Shown here one piece after another: positions 16,138 through 24,628 of a stretch of DNA of 64,000 nucleotides. Source of the DNA: REEB95 sp035648735 (lineage in GTDB: Bacteria > Pseudomonadota > Alphaproteobacteria > ATCC43930 > CGMCC-115725). The notes under the pieces are model-generated. The model was given only the letters and a program-made list of their open reading frames with translations. It had not been told where the DNA came from and did not search any database. Position 1 is the stretch's first letter. The number at the start of each line of letters is the position of its first letter. Both the position numbers and the translations under genes were made by a program. The stretch is from the NCBI GenBank assembly GCA_035648735.1, contig DASRKX010000004.1, positions 3,269-67,268 of the forward strand, read 5' to 3'.

Positions 16138-17076
16138 GTGGATTTACGCCGCAAGGAGATCGGGCGCCGACTCAAGGCCTACCGACTGGGCAGCGGTCTC
16201 AAGGCGGACGAGATCGCACGACGTCTCAGCATTTCGCGCTCCGCGCTCTACCGCCTGGAAGACGGCGAGATCGTCAAGATCGAGACGCTCGACGCCTTGG
16301 CCCAGGTGCTCAACACATCCGTCGCGTCGCTGCTCGGCGTTGGCGTCGAGTACTATCCCAAGGCCGGCGGCTATTTCGAGCGCATGCGGCAGCTCGAGGC
16401 GGGCGCGGATCAGATCATCGCCCGCTTCATGCCGATTTCCTTTCTCATCACGACTCCCGAATACGGCGGCCACCTGCGGCAGATGCTGGTTGAGGCGGTG
16501 CCGGAGGATGGTTCGCGCCTGCAGGCGCTTGCCGAGATCGACACGGTCATGGCAATCCTGCGCGAACGCAAGGCGGCCGGCCGACAGCCGCGCATCGTCA
16601 GCCTGATGTCGGCGCCCGAGGTCGAGCGCTTTCTGCAACTCGGCCTTATCGGCCGGTTGGATCTGGCGCCGGAAGAACAGGCGCGCCGCCGCGCCGCCGC
16701 GCGCCGCGAGGTTGAGCACATCATCGATCTTGTCGTCAGCCCGTCGATGAATGTCGAGGTGGTTCTGATCGACGAAATCCTGCCGAACATGGCTTTCCAG
16801 CTGTTTCAGGGCAGGAAGGAGACGACGCTGGCGGTCACGCCCTTCCGCATCAGTGAAATGCCCAATATCCGTTATGGGGTTGCCATCGTGACCGCAGCGC
16901 CCGAAGCGGTCGCGCTCTACAGCAAGCTCGCGGACGATCTTTGGACCCGTGCCCTCAAGGGGCCGCGTGCGGCCGCGCGGCTCGCCCAGATCGTCGCGCG
17001 CGTCGCCGGGAATGACGATGCGGCGGAAAGGCGCTTGACTTCGACGCTCTCGCGCCCCAAAAAGTCGCGTCACTAG
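16138..17076 (+). CDS. XRE-family transcriptional regulator with large C-terminal domain
   Basis: A 312-residue protein with an N-terminal HTH_3 (about 8-62: IGRRLKAYR, ADEIARRLSISRSALYRLEDG). A domain of about 230 residues follows with no cupin HxH pattern and no known ligand-binding motif that I recognise. The HTH tightly matches DNA-binding XRE proteins. It starts with GTG 75 bases after the M20 gene and ends 80 bases before pyrE, on the same strand. A local regulator of this pyrimidine cluster is a reasonable inference. The C-terminal part may sense a metabolite or a nucleotide. Confidence 0.8.
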   Translation: MDLRRKEIGRRLKAYRLGSGLKADEIARRLSISRSALYRLEDGEIVKIETLDALAQVLNTSVASLLGVGVEYYPKAGGYFERMRQLEAGADQIIARFMPISFLITTPEYGGHLRQMLVEAVPEDGSRLQALAEIDTVMAILRERKAAGRQPRIVSLMSAPEVERFLQLGLIGRLDLAPEEQARRRAAARREVEHIIDLVVSPSMNVEVVLIDEILPNMAFQLFQGRKETTLAVTPFRISEMPNIRYGVAIVTAAPEAVALYSKLADDLWTRALKGPRAAARLAQIVARVAGNDDAAERRLTSTLSRPKKSRH

Positions 17077-17156
17077 GCCGCTTTTCGGCAATTCCGGGCA
17101 GAAGCATCACAGCGTCGCCGCCCTGGATCGAGGATGCAACGCATGAGCAATCTCCC

Positions 17157-17861
17157 ATGAGCCTAGGCGTCGCCGCGTTTCCCGACCGCGAAGTCATCCA
17201 GCAGATCACCGCGCGCATCCTGCTCGAAGTCGGAGCGGTCAATTTCAGCTCGACCAATCCTTATATTTTTACCTCCGGTTGGGCGAGCCCGGTCTACATC
17301 GACTGCCGCAAGTTGATCTTCTATCCGCGCGTGCGCGAAACGCTGGTCGAGTTCGCCACTTCGACGGTGCTGCGCGAGATCGGCTTCGAGACGATCGACG
17401 TCATTGCCGGCGGCGAGACCGCGGGCATTCCCTTCGCCGCCTGGATCGCCGACCGTTTGATGCTGCCCATGCAATATGTGCGCAAGAAGCCGAAGGGCTT
17501 CGGCCGCAACGCGCAGATCGAAGGTGACGTGCGGGAAAACGCGCGCACTCTCCTGGTCGAGGATTTGACGACCGACGGTCGCAGCAAGGTGAATTTCTGC
17601 AAGGCGTTGCGGCAGGCCGGCGCCATCGTGGAGCATGCCTTCGTCATCTTCCATTACGGCATTTTCCCGCAGAGCGAGCAGCTCATGAAAGATATCGGCG
17701 TCGAGCTGCATGCGCTCGCGACCTGGTGGGACGTACTCAAGATCGCCAAATCCGAGGCCCGTTTCGACGCCGCCACGATGCGCGAGGTCGAGAAATTCCT
17801 GAACGATCCCGTATCCTGGTCCGCGGCGCATGGCGGCGTCTCGGAACTGCCCTCGGCCTGA
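17157..17861 (+). CDS. pyrE: Orotate phosphoribosyltransferase
   Basis: A 234-residue PRTase. The PRPP-binding motif is LLVEDLTTDGRSK, the orotate/GETAG loop is VIAGGETAGIPFA, and the flexible catalytic loop RKKPKGFGRNAQIEG carries the conserved lysines. It converts orotate plus PRPP to OMP. Size is slightly above the 210-230 norm, and the N-terminus resembles the longer alphaproteobacterial form. With pyrK and pyrD it covers two consecutive steps of UMP synthesis in this cluster. Confidence 0.96.
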   Translation: MSLGVAAFPDREVIQQITARILLEVGAVNFSSTNPYIFTSGWASPVYIDCRKLIFYPRVRETLVEFATSTVLREIGFETIDVIAGGETAGIPFAAWIADRLMLPMQYVRKKPKGFGRNAQIEGDVRENARTLLVEDLTTDGRSKVNFCKALRQAGAIVEHAFVIFHYGIFPQSEQLMKDIGVELHALATWWDVLKIAKSEARFDAATMREVEKFLNDPVSWSAAHGGVSELPSA

Positions 17862-17928
17862 CCGGTTAGGCTCTTTTTAACCACGATTGCCGCCGCGGCG
17901 CCTCGCTGCCGCGCGCCCTCATCCGATC

Positions 17929-17948
17929 TTAAGGAAATCGTCCTTTAA
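17929..17948. promoter_or_regulatory. Imperfect palindrome upstream of the AlgD-like gene
   Basis: TTAAGGA-AATCG-TCCTTTAA forms a near-perfect inverted repeat 35 bases before the ATG at 17984. It is AT-rich against a GC-rich background. It may be an operator or a small hairpin; no specific regulator can be named. Confidence 0.3.
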
Positions 17949-17983
17949 TCCGTCCGGCATCCCGCGGCTCAGGGCGATTTCGC

Positions 17984-19297
17984 ATGCGCATTTCGGTTTT
18001 CGGCATGGGTTATGTCGGCACGGTCTCGGCGGCCTGTTTCGCCGAGCTCGGCCACGACGTAACCGGCGTCGAGGTCAATCCGCGCAAGATCGACATGATC
18101 AATCGTGGCCTGTCGCCCGTGGTCGAGGAAGGCATCGACGAGGCGGTTCTGGCCGGCGTCAAGGCCGGCCGGCTGCGCGCCACGAACGACGCGGACCAGG
18201 CTGTCCTGCAAAGCGATATTTCGCTGATCTCGGTCGGCACGCCGATGAGCGCCAACGGAGCGCCGATGCTCGACGCCCTGGACGCCGTGGTATCCGGTAT
18301 TGGACGCACGCTCGCCCACAAGAACGGCGCGCACGCCGTCGTGCTGCGCAGCACCGTGCCGCCGGGCACGACCGAGCAGCGCGTGTTGCCCGAATTGTTG
18401 AGCCGCTCGGGGCGCCGCGCCGATGACGGCCTCGCCGTGGCCTTCAATCCGGAATTTCTGCGCGAAGGCTGCTCGGTCAAGGATTTTCACCAGCCGCCTT
18501 TCACCATCGCCGGCAGTCCGAGCGAGGCAGGCTATCGCGCCATCGAGGAACTCTACCGCGGCATCGATGCGCCGTTTATCCGCACCACCACGGCGATCGC
18601 CGAATCGGTCAAATGCCTCTCCAACGCCTTCCACGCCGTCAAGATCACCTTCGCCAACGAGGCGGGCGCACTGCTGAAGAGTCTCGGCATCGATCCGCAG
18701 GAGGCGATGAAGGTTTTCTGCGAGGACCGGCAACTCAACATCTCTCCGGCCTATCTGCGGCCCGGTTTCGCTTTCGGCGGCTCGTGCCTGCCGAAGGATT
18801 TGGCGTCGCTGGTCGCGCTCGCCAAGGCGCATGACCTCGACCTGCCGTTCCTGTCGCATGTCATGCCGGCCAACGAGGCGCATATCGATCGCGCCTTGAG
18901 CGCGATCCTCGCGCATAAGCGCGGTAAAGTCGCGCTGCTCGGCCTGGCCTTCAAGCCCGGCACCGACGATCTGCGCCATTCGCCTTTCGTCTATTTGGCC
19001 GAGCGCCTGATCGGCAAGGGCTATGAGCTTGCGATCTTCGACCGCAACGTCCATGCCAGCAAGCTGCTGGGCAAGAACCGCGAATTCATCGACCAGGAAA
19101 TTCCGCACTTCGAGCGAATGCTGATGCCCGATCTTCCGGCGGCGCTCGACGGCGCCGGCATGATCGTCGTCGGTCACGCCAGCCGCGCCGACATCGGGCA
19201 TTTGAAAGCGCATCACGCCGGCCGGCCGATCCTCGATCTCGCCGGCATCAAGGAATTGGCGGCGCTGCCGGACGCGCAATATCAATCGCTCTGCTGA
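17984..19297 (+). CDS. algD: GDP-mannose 6-dehydrogenase-like nucleotide sugar dehydrogenase
   Basis: A 437-residue UDPGDH/GMD family enzyme. It has the Rossmann start ISVFGMGYVGTVSAAC, NPEFLREG, the catalytic cysteine in FGGSCLPKD and the C-terminal FKPGTDDLRHSP. The LNISPAYLRPGFAFGG segment is closer to AlgD (GDP-mannose) than to UDP-glucose dehydrogenases. It makes a nucleotide-activated uronic acid by two NAD-linked oxidations. Its stop overlaps the ATG of the following glycosyltransferase by one base, so both serve one polysaccharide or glycolipid. No alginate polymerase genes are nearby, so alginate itself is not implied. Confidence 0.85.
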   Translation: MRISVFGMGYVGTVSAACFAELGHDVTGVEVNPRKIDMINRGLSPVVEEGIDEAVLAGVKAGRLRATNDADQAVLQSDISLISVGTPMSANGAPMLDALDAVVSGIGRTLAHKNGAHAVVLRSTVPPGTTEQRVLPELLSRSGRRADDGLAVAFNPEFLREGCSVKDFHQPPFTIAGSPSEAGYRAIEELYRGIDAPFIRTTTAIAESVKCLSNAFHAVKITFANEAGALLKSLGIDPQEAMKVFCEDRQLNISPAYLRPGFAFGGSCLPKDLASLVALAKAHDLDLPFLSHVMPANEAHIDRALSAILAHKRGKVALLGLAFKPGTDDLRHSPFVYLAERLIGKGYELAIFDRNVHASKLLGKNREFIDQEIPHFERMLMPDLPAALDGAGMIVVGHASRADIGHLKAHHAGRPILDLAGIKELAALPDAQYQSLC

Positions 19298-20565
19298 TGG
19301 ACGGTCCGATGGAACGCCGCCCCCGCCTGTTGTTTATTTCGCCGCAATTTCTGTTTCCTGCCGATGCCGGCGGCAAGATTCGCAGCACCGGAATCCTGCG
19401 CGGTATGAAGGGCGGCTTGTTTGACATCACCCTGGCTTCGGCGGCGCAGGGTGACGAAGCGCAGCGCTTCGCGGCGCCGCTCGCCGAAATCTGCGATCGC
19501 TATGTGGCGTGGCCCGCGACGCGTGCGGGTCGCCTGCGCCGCGTTGCCGCGATGCTGTCCTCCGAGCCGTTGTCGGCGGCGCTGGATCGCTCGCGCGTGG
19601 GCCAGGAAGCAATTGCCCGATTGCTGGCCGAGGATTTCGATGTCGTCGTCGCCGATTTCGTCCACGCGGCGGTGCTGCTCGATCGCCTGCCGCGCGCCTC
19701 AGTCATGTTCACCCACAATGTCGAGGCCGAGATTTTCGCTCGCCACGCCCTGCATGCCCGCCACGGGCTGACGCGCGCGATCTGGCGTTCGCAATACCGC
19801 AAGATGACCGCTTTCGAGGGACGTCATCTTCCCGCCTTCGGCAAGGTCATCGCCGTCTCCGAGCGCGATCTGGCTTTCTTCGTGGAAAATTACGGCGTGC
19901 GCGGCGGCGAAACGATCCCAACCGGCGTCGATCTCGAATATTTCGGCGCCGGCGAGCCGGTCCGATCCGACGTTCCGGCGCTCGGCGGCGAAATCGTCTT
20001 TACCGGCTCGATGGACTGGCCCGCCAATATCGACGCCATGCAGTATTTCCGCGCGGCGATTTGGCCCTTGATCGCGGCAGCGCGTCCTGCGGCCCGTCTC
20101 ACCGTGGTCGGCCGTAATCCGCCCGCGCGCCTGATCGAGGCGTCGCACGGTCTCAACTGGCGCTTCACCGGTTTGGTGGACGACATCCGGCCCTTCGTCC
20201 GCGCGGCCGATGCCTATATCGTGCCGCTGCGGGTCGGCGGCGGCACCCGCATCAAGATCTACGAGGCGATGGCCATGCGCCGGCCGGTGGTTTCTACCGC
20301 CATCGGCGTCGAAGGCCTGCCGCTCGAGCCGGGCCGCCATTACCGCCTGGCCGAGACGCCCGAGGCGTTTGCCCAGGAAATCCTTGGTCTTCTTGCCGAT
20401 CCGGGACAAGGCGGCGCCATGGCCGAGGAGGCCTATGACTTCATCCTGAAGCGCTTTTCGACCCGGCGCGTGGCCCGCATTTTCGAGGAAATCTGCTGCC
20501 GCGCCATGGGTAATCGGAGCCGCCAGCCGGCCCCCAACGCGGCGGCCCTGGCGCTTGCGGGCTGA
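19297..20565 (+). CDS. Glycosyltransferase family 4
   Basis: A 422-residue GT-B glycosyltransferase of about the length and N-terminal pattern (LLFISPQFLFPADAGGKIR) of the EpsH/PEP-CTERM-associated sugar transferases (Stp1-like). The C-terminal donor site is visible in GGGTRIKIYEAMAMRRPVVST and IGVEGL. It is cytoplasmic or peripheral at the inner membrane. One-base overlap with the AlgD-like gene implies coupled translation and use of the uronic acid made by it, or action on the same glycan. No exosortase gene is in the window. Confidence 0.85.
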   Translation: MDGPMERRPRLLFISPQFLFPADAGGKIRSTGILRGMKGGLFDITLASAAQGDEAQRFAAPLAEICDRYVAWPATRAGRLRRVAAMLSSEPLSAALDRSRVGQEAIARLLAEDFDVVVADFVHAAVLLDRLPRASVMFTHNVEAEIFARHALHARHGLTRAIWRSQYRKMTAFEGRHLPAFGKVIAVSERDLAFFVENYGVRGGETIPTGVDLEYFGAGEPVRSDVPALGGEIVFTGSMDWPANIDAMQYFRAAIWPLIAAARPAARLTVVGRNPPARLIEASHGLNWRFTGLVDDIRPFVRAADAYIVPLRVGGGTRIKIYEAMAMRRPVVSTAIGVEGLPLEPGRHYRLAETPEAFAQEILGLLADPGQGGAMAEEAYDFILKRFSTRRVARIFEEICCRAMGNRSRQPAPNAAALALAG

Positions 20566-20580
20566 CGCCGTAGAGGCCTG

Positions 20581-20609
20581 TTGCAGTGCAGCAGCAGGGC
20601 CCATATATT
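20581..20609 (+). promoter_or_regulatory. Sigma70-type promoter for rpoZ
   Basis: TTGCAG (20581-20586) and TATATT (20604-20609) are separated by exactly 17 bases. Transcription would start near 20616, giving a leader of about 29 bases with a GGAG ribosome-binding site before the ATG at 20645. Confidence 0.65.
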
Positions 20610-20644
20610 GAACGACTTAAACCGATTCCCGGAGAATTAGGTCC

Positions 20645-21124
20645 ATGGCGCGTGTCACGGTCGAAGACTGCATTCTGAAGGTTCCGAACCGCTTCGAGCT
20701 GGTGCTGCTGTCGGCGCAGCGGGCGCGCGACATCACCGGCGGCGGTCAGCTTACCGTCGACCGCGACAACGACAAGAATCCGGTCGTCGCCTTGCGCGAG
20801 ATCGCCGACGAGACCATCGCGCTCGACGCGCTCCAGGAAAATCTCATCAAGGGCATGCAGAAGCACGTCGAGATCGACGAACCCGACGAGGATCAGGATA
20901 TCGAGCTCGGAACCCAGCTCGGCCTCGGCACGGATATCGCGGCCGTGGGCGGCGGCGATGGCGTGGCCGTCGAGGCGGCCGGCGACGAAGCGGTCGAAGA
21001 GGAATTGCAGAAAGACGTCCTCGAAGCGTCCGAGGACGAGGCCGTCGGCCTCAATGACGCGGAAGAAGCGCTCCCGGATATCGTCGAGGGCGAGGGCACC
21101 GAGGCCGAGGGCGGCCCGTCCTGA
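20645..21124 (+). CDS. rpoZ: RNA polymerase omega subunit, with acidic C-terminal extension
   Basis: The first 75 residues are the omega fold: MARVTVEDCILKVPNRFELV, the conserved helix LLSAQRARDI, and DNDKNPVVALREIADE. The protein is 159 residues, much longer than the E. coli subunit (91), because of a strongly acidic tail rich in E and D (about residues 80-159). Such tails occur in several alphaproteobacteria. Omega stabilises the beta' subunit and contributes to the ppGpp-binding site, which fits the next gene, rsh. Confidence 0.95.
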   Translation: MARVTVEDCILKVPNRFELVLLSAQRARDITGGGQLTVDRDNDKNPVVALREIADETIALDALQENLIKGMQKHVEIDEPDEDQDIELGTQLGLGTDIAAVGGGDGVAVEAAGDEAVEEELQKDVLEASEDEAVGLNDAEEALPDIVEGEGTEAEGGPS

Positions 21125-21207
21125 TCGATGGCGGCCGGCGCGCTTCACTCCGCGCGTTCGCTGCCATGCCGGAAGGATGCTCGGACGCGCCGGCGGAGTA
21201 GCCCCGC

Positions 21208-23346
21208 ATGATGCGCCAATTCGAACTGGTCGAACGCGTCAAGGCCTACGATCCGTCGGCCGATGAAGATGCCCTCAATCGCGCCTACGTCTTTTCGATG
21301 AAGGCGCATGGCTCGCAGAAGCGGGCCTCGGGCGATCCCTATTTTTCACATACGGTCGAGGTCGCCGGCATTCTCAGCGGCATGAAGCTCGATGCCGCCT
21401 CGATCATCACCGGCCTATTGCACGACACGGTCGAGGATACGCTGGCGACGCTGGAGGAGATCGAGAAGCTCTTCGGCCCGGACATCGCGCGTCTCGTCGA
21501 CGGCGTCACCAAGCTCTCGCGCATCGAGTTGCAGTCGGATCAGACCAAGCAGGCGGAGAATTTCCGCAAGCTCGTGCTGGCGATGTCCGAGGACATCCGC
21601 GTGTTGTTGGTCAAACTGGCGGACCGGCTGCACAACATGCGCACCCTTCACTTCATCAAGGATGCCGAAAAGCGCCGCCGCATCGCGCGCGAGACCATGG
21701 AAATCTATGCGCCGCTGGCCGAGCGCATCGGCATGAACGAAATGAAGGATGAGCTCGAGGATCTGGCTTTCGCGGAGCTCAATCCCGAGGCACGGGACAG
21801 CCTCAAGACGCGGCTCGGCTTCCTGCGTGAAAAGGGCGGTGGCCTGGTCGGCCGCATCATCGAAGAGCTCAAGGAAACGCTGAAGCAGAGCGGCGTCGAT
21901 GCCCAGGTCTCCGGGCGCGAAAAGACGACCTATTCGGTCTGGCGCAAGATGCAGAAGAAGAACGTCGGCTTCGAGCAACTGTCCGACATGATGGCGTTCC
22001 GCGTCATCGTGGCCGACGTCGATCAGTGCTACCACGCGCTGGGGGCCATCCACAGCCATTACCCGGTCGTGCCGGGCCGCTTCAAGGATTACATCTCAAC
22101 GCCGAAACCGAACAATTACCGCTCGCTTCACACTGGCTTCATCGGTCCGGAACGCCAGCGCATCGAGGTGCAGATCCGCACCCCCGAGATGCACGAGGTG
22201 GCCGAGCTCGGCGTCGCCGCGCATTGGGTCTACAAGCAGGGCGCGCCGAATACCGACGGCCGCCAGTATCGTTGGCTGCGCGAGCTCCTCGACATCATCG
22301 AGCACGCGCCCGATCCGCAGGAATTCCTCGAGCACACCAAGCTCGAAATGTACCAGGATCAGGTCTTCTGCTTCACGCCGAAGGGCGATTTGATCGAGCT
22401 GCCGCGCGGTGCCACCGCCGTCGATTTCGCCTACGCCGTGCACAGCGAGATCGGCGATACCTGCGTCGGCGCCAAGATCAACGGGCGGCTGGTGCCGTTG
22501 CGGACGGTTCTCGCCAACGGCGACCAGGTCGATGTCGTCACCTCCAAGGCGCAGACTCCGTCGCCGACCTGGGAGCGGTTCATCGTCACCGGCAAGGCGC
22601 GCGCCCGCATCCGGCGCTTCGTCCGTACGGAGCAGCGCCACCAGTATCTCGATCTCGGCAAGGCGATCCTGCAGAAGGCGTTCCGCCAGGAAGGCCACGA
22701 ATACGCCGAGAAGGCGCTGGACGAAGTGCTGCGCCGCTTCGACCGCGCGACACGCGAGGATCTCGTGGTCGCGGTCGGCGAGGGCGTGCATACCGGCCGC
22801 GAGGTCGTGCACGCCATCTTCCCGGTTAAGACCGAGCAATCGTCGAAAGTGGTGGCGCTTACTCCGCGCGCCAGGGGCAAGAAGGCATCCGAGAACGCGG
22901 TGCCGATCCGCGGCCTCATTCCCGGCATGGCGCTGCATTTCGCCGGCTGCTGCCATCCGTTGCCCGGCGACCGCATCGTCGGCATCGTCACAACGGGCAA
23001 GGGCGTCACGATCCACACCATCGATTGCGAGACGCTGGATACCTTTGCCGAAACGCCGGAGCGCTGGCTCGACGTCGCCTGGAGCGACGACGGCGATGCC
23101 GATCGCGCCCATCTCGGCCGCATCAGCGTCACGCTCGGCAACGAGCCGGGCAGCCTCGGCAGCCTGACCACTGTCATCGGCAAGAGTGGCGGCAACATCA
23201 CCAACCTCAAAATCACCAACCGGTCGCTCGATTTCTTCGAGATCCTGGTCGATATCGAAGTGCAGAACGTCCGTCACCTCACGAATATCATTGCGGCGCT
23301 GCGCGCGACGCCGGTGATCAATTCGGTCGAGCGCGCGCGGGGCTGA
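21208..23346 (+). CDS. rsh: Bifunctional (p)ppGpp synthetase/hydrolase
   Basis: A 712-residue long RSH protein with all domains: HD hydrolase (FSHTVEVAGIL, GLLHDTVEDT, about 20-180), RelA/SpoT synthetase (about 220-350, KFKDY-like RFKDYISTPKPNNYRSLHT), TGS (about 390-450), a helical/zinc region with FAGCCHPLPGD (about 570-590), and a C-terminal ACT domain. Intact HD histidine and aspartate suggest it both makes and degrades the alarmone, as the single RSH of most alphaproteobacteria does. The rpoZ-rsh order is conserved across proteobacteria. Confidence 0.96.
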   Translation: MMRQFELVERVKAYDPSADEDALNRAYVFSMKAHGSQKRASGDPYFSHTVEVAGILSGMKLDAASIITGLLHDTVEDTLATLEEIEKLFGPDIARLVDGVTKLSRIELQSDQTKQAENFRKLVLAMSEDIRVLLVKLADRLHNMRTLHFIKDAEKRRRIARETMEIYAPLAERIGMNEMKDELEDLAFAELNPEARDSLKTRLGFLREKGGGLVGRIIEELKETLKQSGVDAQVSGREKTTYSVWRKMQKKNVGFEQLSDMMAFRVIVADVDQCYHALGAIHSHYPVVPGRFKDYISTPKPNNYRSLHTGFIGPERQRIEVQIRTPEMHEVAELGVAAHWVYKQGAPNTDGRQYRWLRELLDIIEHAPDPQEFLEHTKLEMYQDQVFCFTPKGDLIELPRGATAVDFAYAVHSEIGDTCVGAKINGRLVPLRTVLANGDQVDVVTSKAQTPSPTWERFIVTGKARARIRRFVRTEQRHQYLDLGKAILQKAFRQEGHEYAEKALDEVLRRFDRATREDLVVAVGEGVHTGREVVHAIFPVKTEQSSKVVALTPRARGKKASENAVPIRGLIPGMALHFAGCCHPLPGDRIVGIVTTGKGVTIHTIDCETLDTFAETPERWLDVAWSDDGDADRAHLGRISVTLGNEPGSLGSLTTVIGKSGGNITNLKITNRSLDFFEILVDIEVQNVRHLTNIIAALRATPVINSVERARG

Positions 23347-23353
23347 CAGGGCG

Positions 23354-24115
23354 ATGATGGAAAAGCGGCCTCTGCGCCTCGGCGTCAACATCGACCACGT
23401 CGCCACCATCCGCAACGCGCGCGGCAGCCGGCATCCCGACCCGGTGCGCGCCGCCAGGCTCGCAGTTGCCGCGGGCGCCGACGGCATCACCGCCCATCTG
23501 CGCGAGGATCGGCGGCACATCTCCGACGACGACATCGCGCGGCTGTCGCGCGAGCTGACGGTGCCGCTCAATCTGGAAATGGCGGCGACCGAGGCGATGC
23601 TGGCCATCGCGCAGAAGCACCGGCCGCATGCCGCCTGCCTCGTGCCCGAGCGGCGGCAGGAGCTCACCACCGAAGGCGGGCTCGACATCGCCGGCGCGCC
23701 GGCCCAGCTCAGGGATTTCGTCGCCGCGCTCAAATCCGCCGGGATCCGCGCGTCGCTGTTCATCGATCCCGATGAGCGGCAGCTGCGCGCGGCGCGGGAG
23801 ATCGGCGCCCCTGTTGTCGAGCTCCATACCGGCGCCTATTGCGACGCGGAGGGTACGGCGCGGGAGCGCGAACTGCGCCGCATCGAAGCCGCCGCGGCGC
23901 TCGCCGACGGCCTCGGGCTCGAATGCCATGCCGGCCACGGCCTGGGCTTCGAGACAGTCGGCGCGATCGCCGCCATTCCGACGATCGTCGAGCTCAACAT
24001 CGGCCATTTCCTGGTGGGCGAGGCGATCTTCAGCGGCCTCGACAGCGCGGTAAAACGCATGCGCGCGTTGATGAACAAGGCCCGGGCAGACAGCCAGGGC
24101 GCGCGGAGCGCTTGA
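23354..24115 (+). CDS. pdxJ: Pyridoxine 5'-phosphate synthase
   Basis: A 253-residue TIM barrel with the family start LGVNIDHVATIRNARG, AHLREDRRHI, the catalytic glutamate/histidine regions (LNLEMAAT, ECHAGHGLG) and ELNIGHFLVGEA. It condenses 1-deoxyxylulose 5-phosphate with 3-amino-2-oxopropyl phosphate in the DXP-dependent vitamin B6 route. It starts 7 bases after rsh, and its stop overlaps acpS (ATG at 24115). Use of DXP here means the cell must make DXP, relevant to the missing dxr further on. Confidence 0.96.
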   Translation: MMEKRPLRLGVNIDHVATIRNARGSRHPDPVRAARLAVAAGADGITAHLREDRRHISDDDIARLSRELTVPLNLEMAATEAMLAIAQKHRPHAACLVPERRQELTTEGGLDIAGAPAQLRDFVAALKSAGIRASLFIDPDERQLRAAREIGAPVVELHTGAYCDAEGTARERELRRIEAAAALADGLGLECHAGHGLGFETVGAIAAIPTIVELNIGHFLVGEAIFSGLDSAVKRMRALMNKARADSQGARSA

Positions 24116-24534
24116 TGATCCTCGGCCTCGGCAGCGATCTCATCGACATCAGGCGGATCGAGCGCACCATCCAGCGCTATGGCGAGCGCTTCCTCGAACG
24201 CGTCTTTACCGCCGTCGAGCGCCAGCGTTCCGACCCGCGCGCCGACCGAATCGCCAGCTATGCCAAGCGCTTCGCCGCCAAGGAGGCCTGCTCCAAGGCG
24301 CTCGGCACCGGGTTCCGCCGGGGCGTCTATTGGCGGGATCTTGGCGTGGTCAATTTGCCGGGCGGCCGGCCGACCCTGGTGCTGACCGGCGGGGCGGCCG
24401 CGCGGCTCAAATCGATGACGCCGGCGGGGATGAGCGCCCGGATCGACGTGACCCTGACGGATGAGCCGCCCTTGGCCCAGGCACTTGTCGTCATCACCGC
24501 CGAATCGACCGCCGCCGCCGAGCGGCGCGCTTGA
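24115..24534 (+). CDS. acpS: Holo-[acyl-carrier-protein] synthase
   Basis: A 139-residue type I phosphopantetheinyl transferase. ILGLGSDLIDIRRIE holds the metal-binding aspartate, and RFAAKEACSKALGTG holds the conserved glutamate and lysine. It transfers 4'-phosphopantetheine from CoA to apo-ACP. It overlaps pdxJ by one base, in the conserved pdxJ-acpS-lepB-rnc-era order. Confidence 0.95.
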   Translation: MILGLGSDLIDIRRIERTIQRYGERFLERVFTAVERQRSDPRADRIASYAKRFAAKEACSKALGTGFRRGVYWRDLGVVNLPGGRPTLVLTGGAAARLKSMTPAGMSARIDVTLTDEPPLAQALVVITAESTAAAERRA

Positions 24535-24555
24535 CTTCCCGCCTTTTGATTGGCT

Positions 24556-24571
24556 TGATCGGGCCCGATCA
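24556..24571. promoter_or_regulatory. 16-bp perfect palindrome between acpS and lepB
   Basis: TGATCGGGCCCGATCA is a perfect palindrome lying 22 bases after acpS and 57 bases before lepB. It may be a protein-binding site or a short hairpin. No matching regulator is recognised, and no T-tract follows, so it is not a standard terminator. Confidence 0.3.
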
Positions 24572-24628
24572 CGCGCCGGCAGCGATTGTCAAATGCCGGT
24601 CATCTCAATGTGTTAGTGGAACTTCTTG

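Noticed and set aside
22096..23763. 555-codon antisense frame over rsh and pdxJ
   Set aside because: It follows third-position GC bias of the real genes on the other strand; no recognisable domain and no ribosome-binding site.
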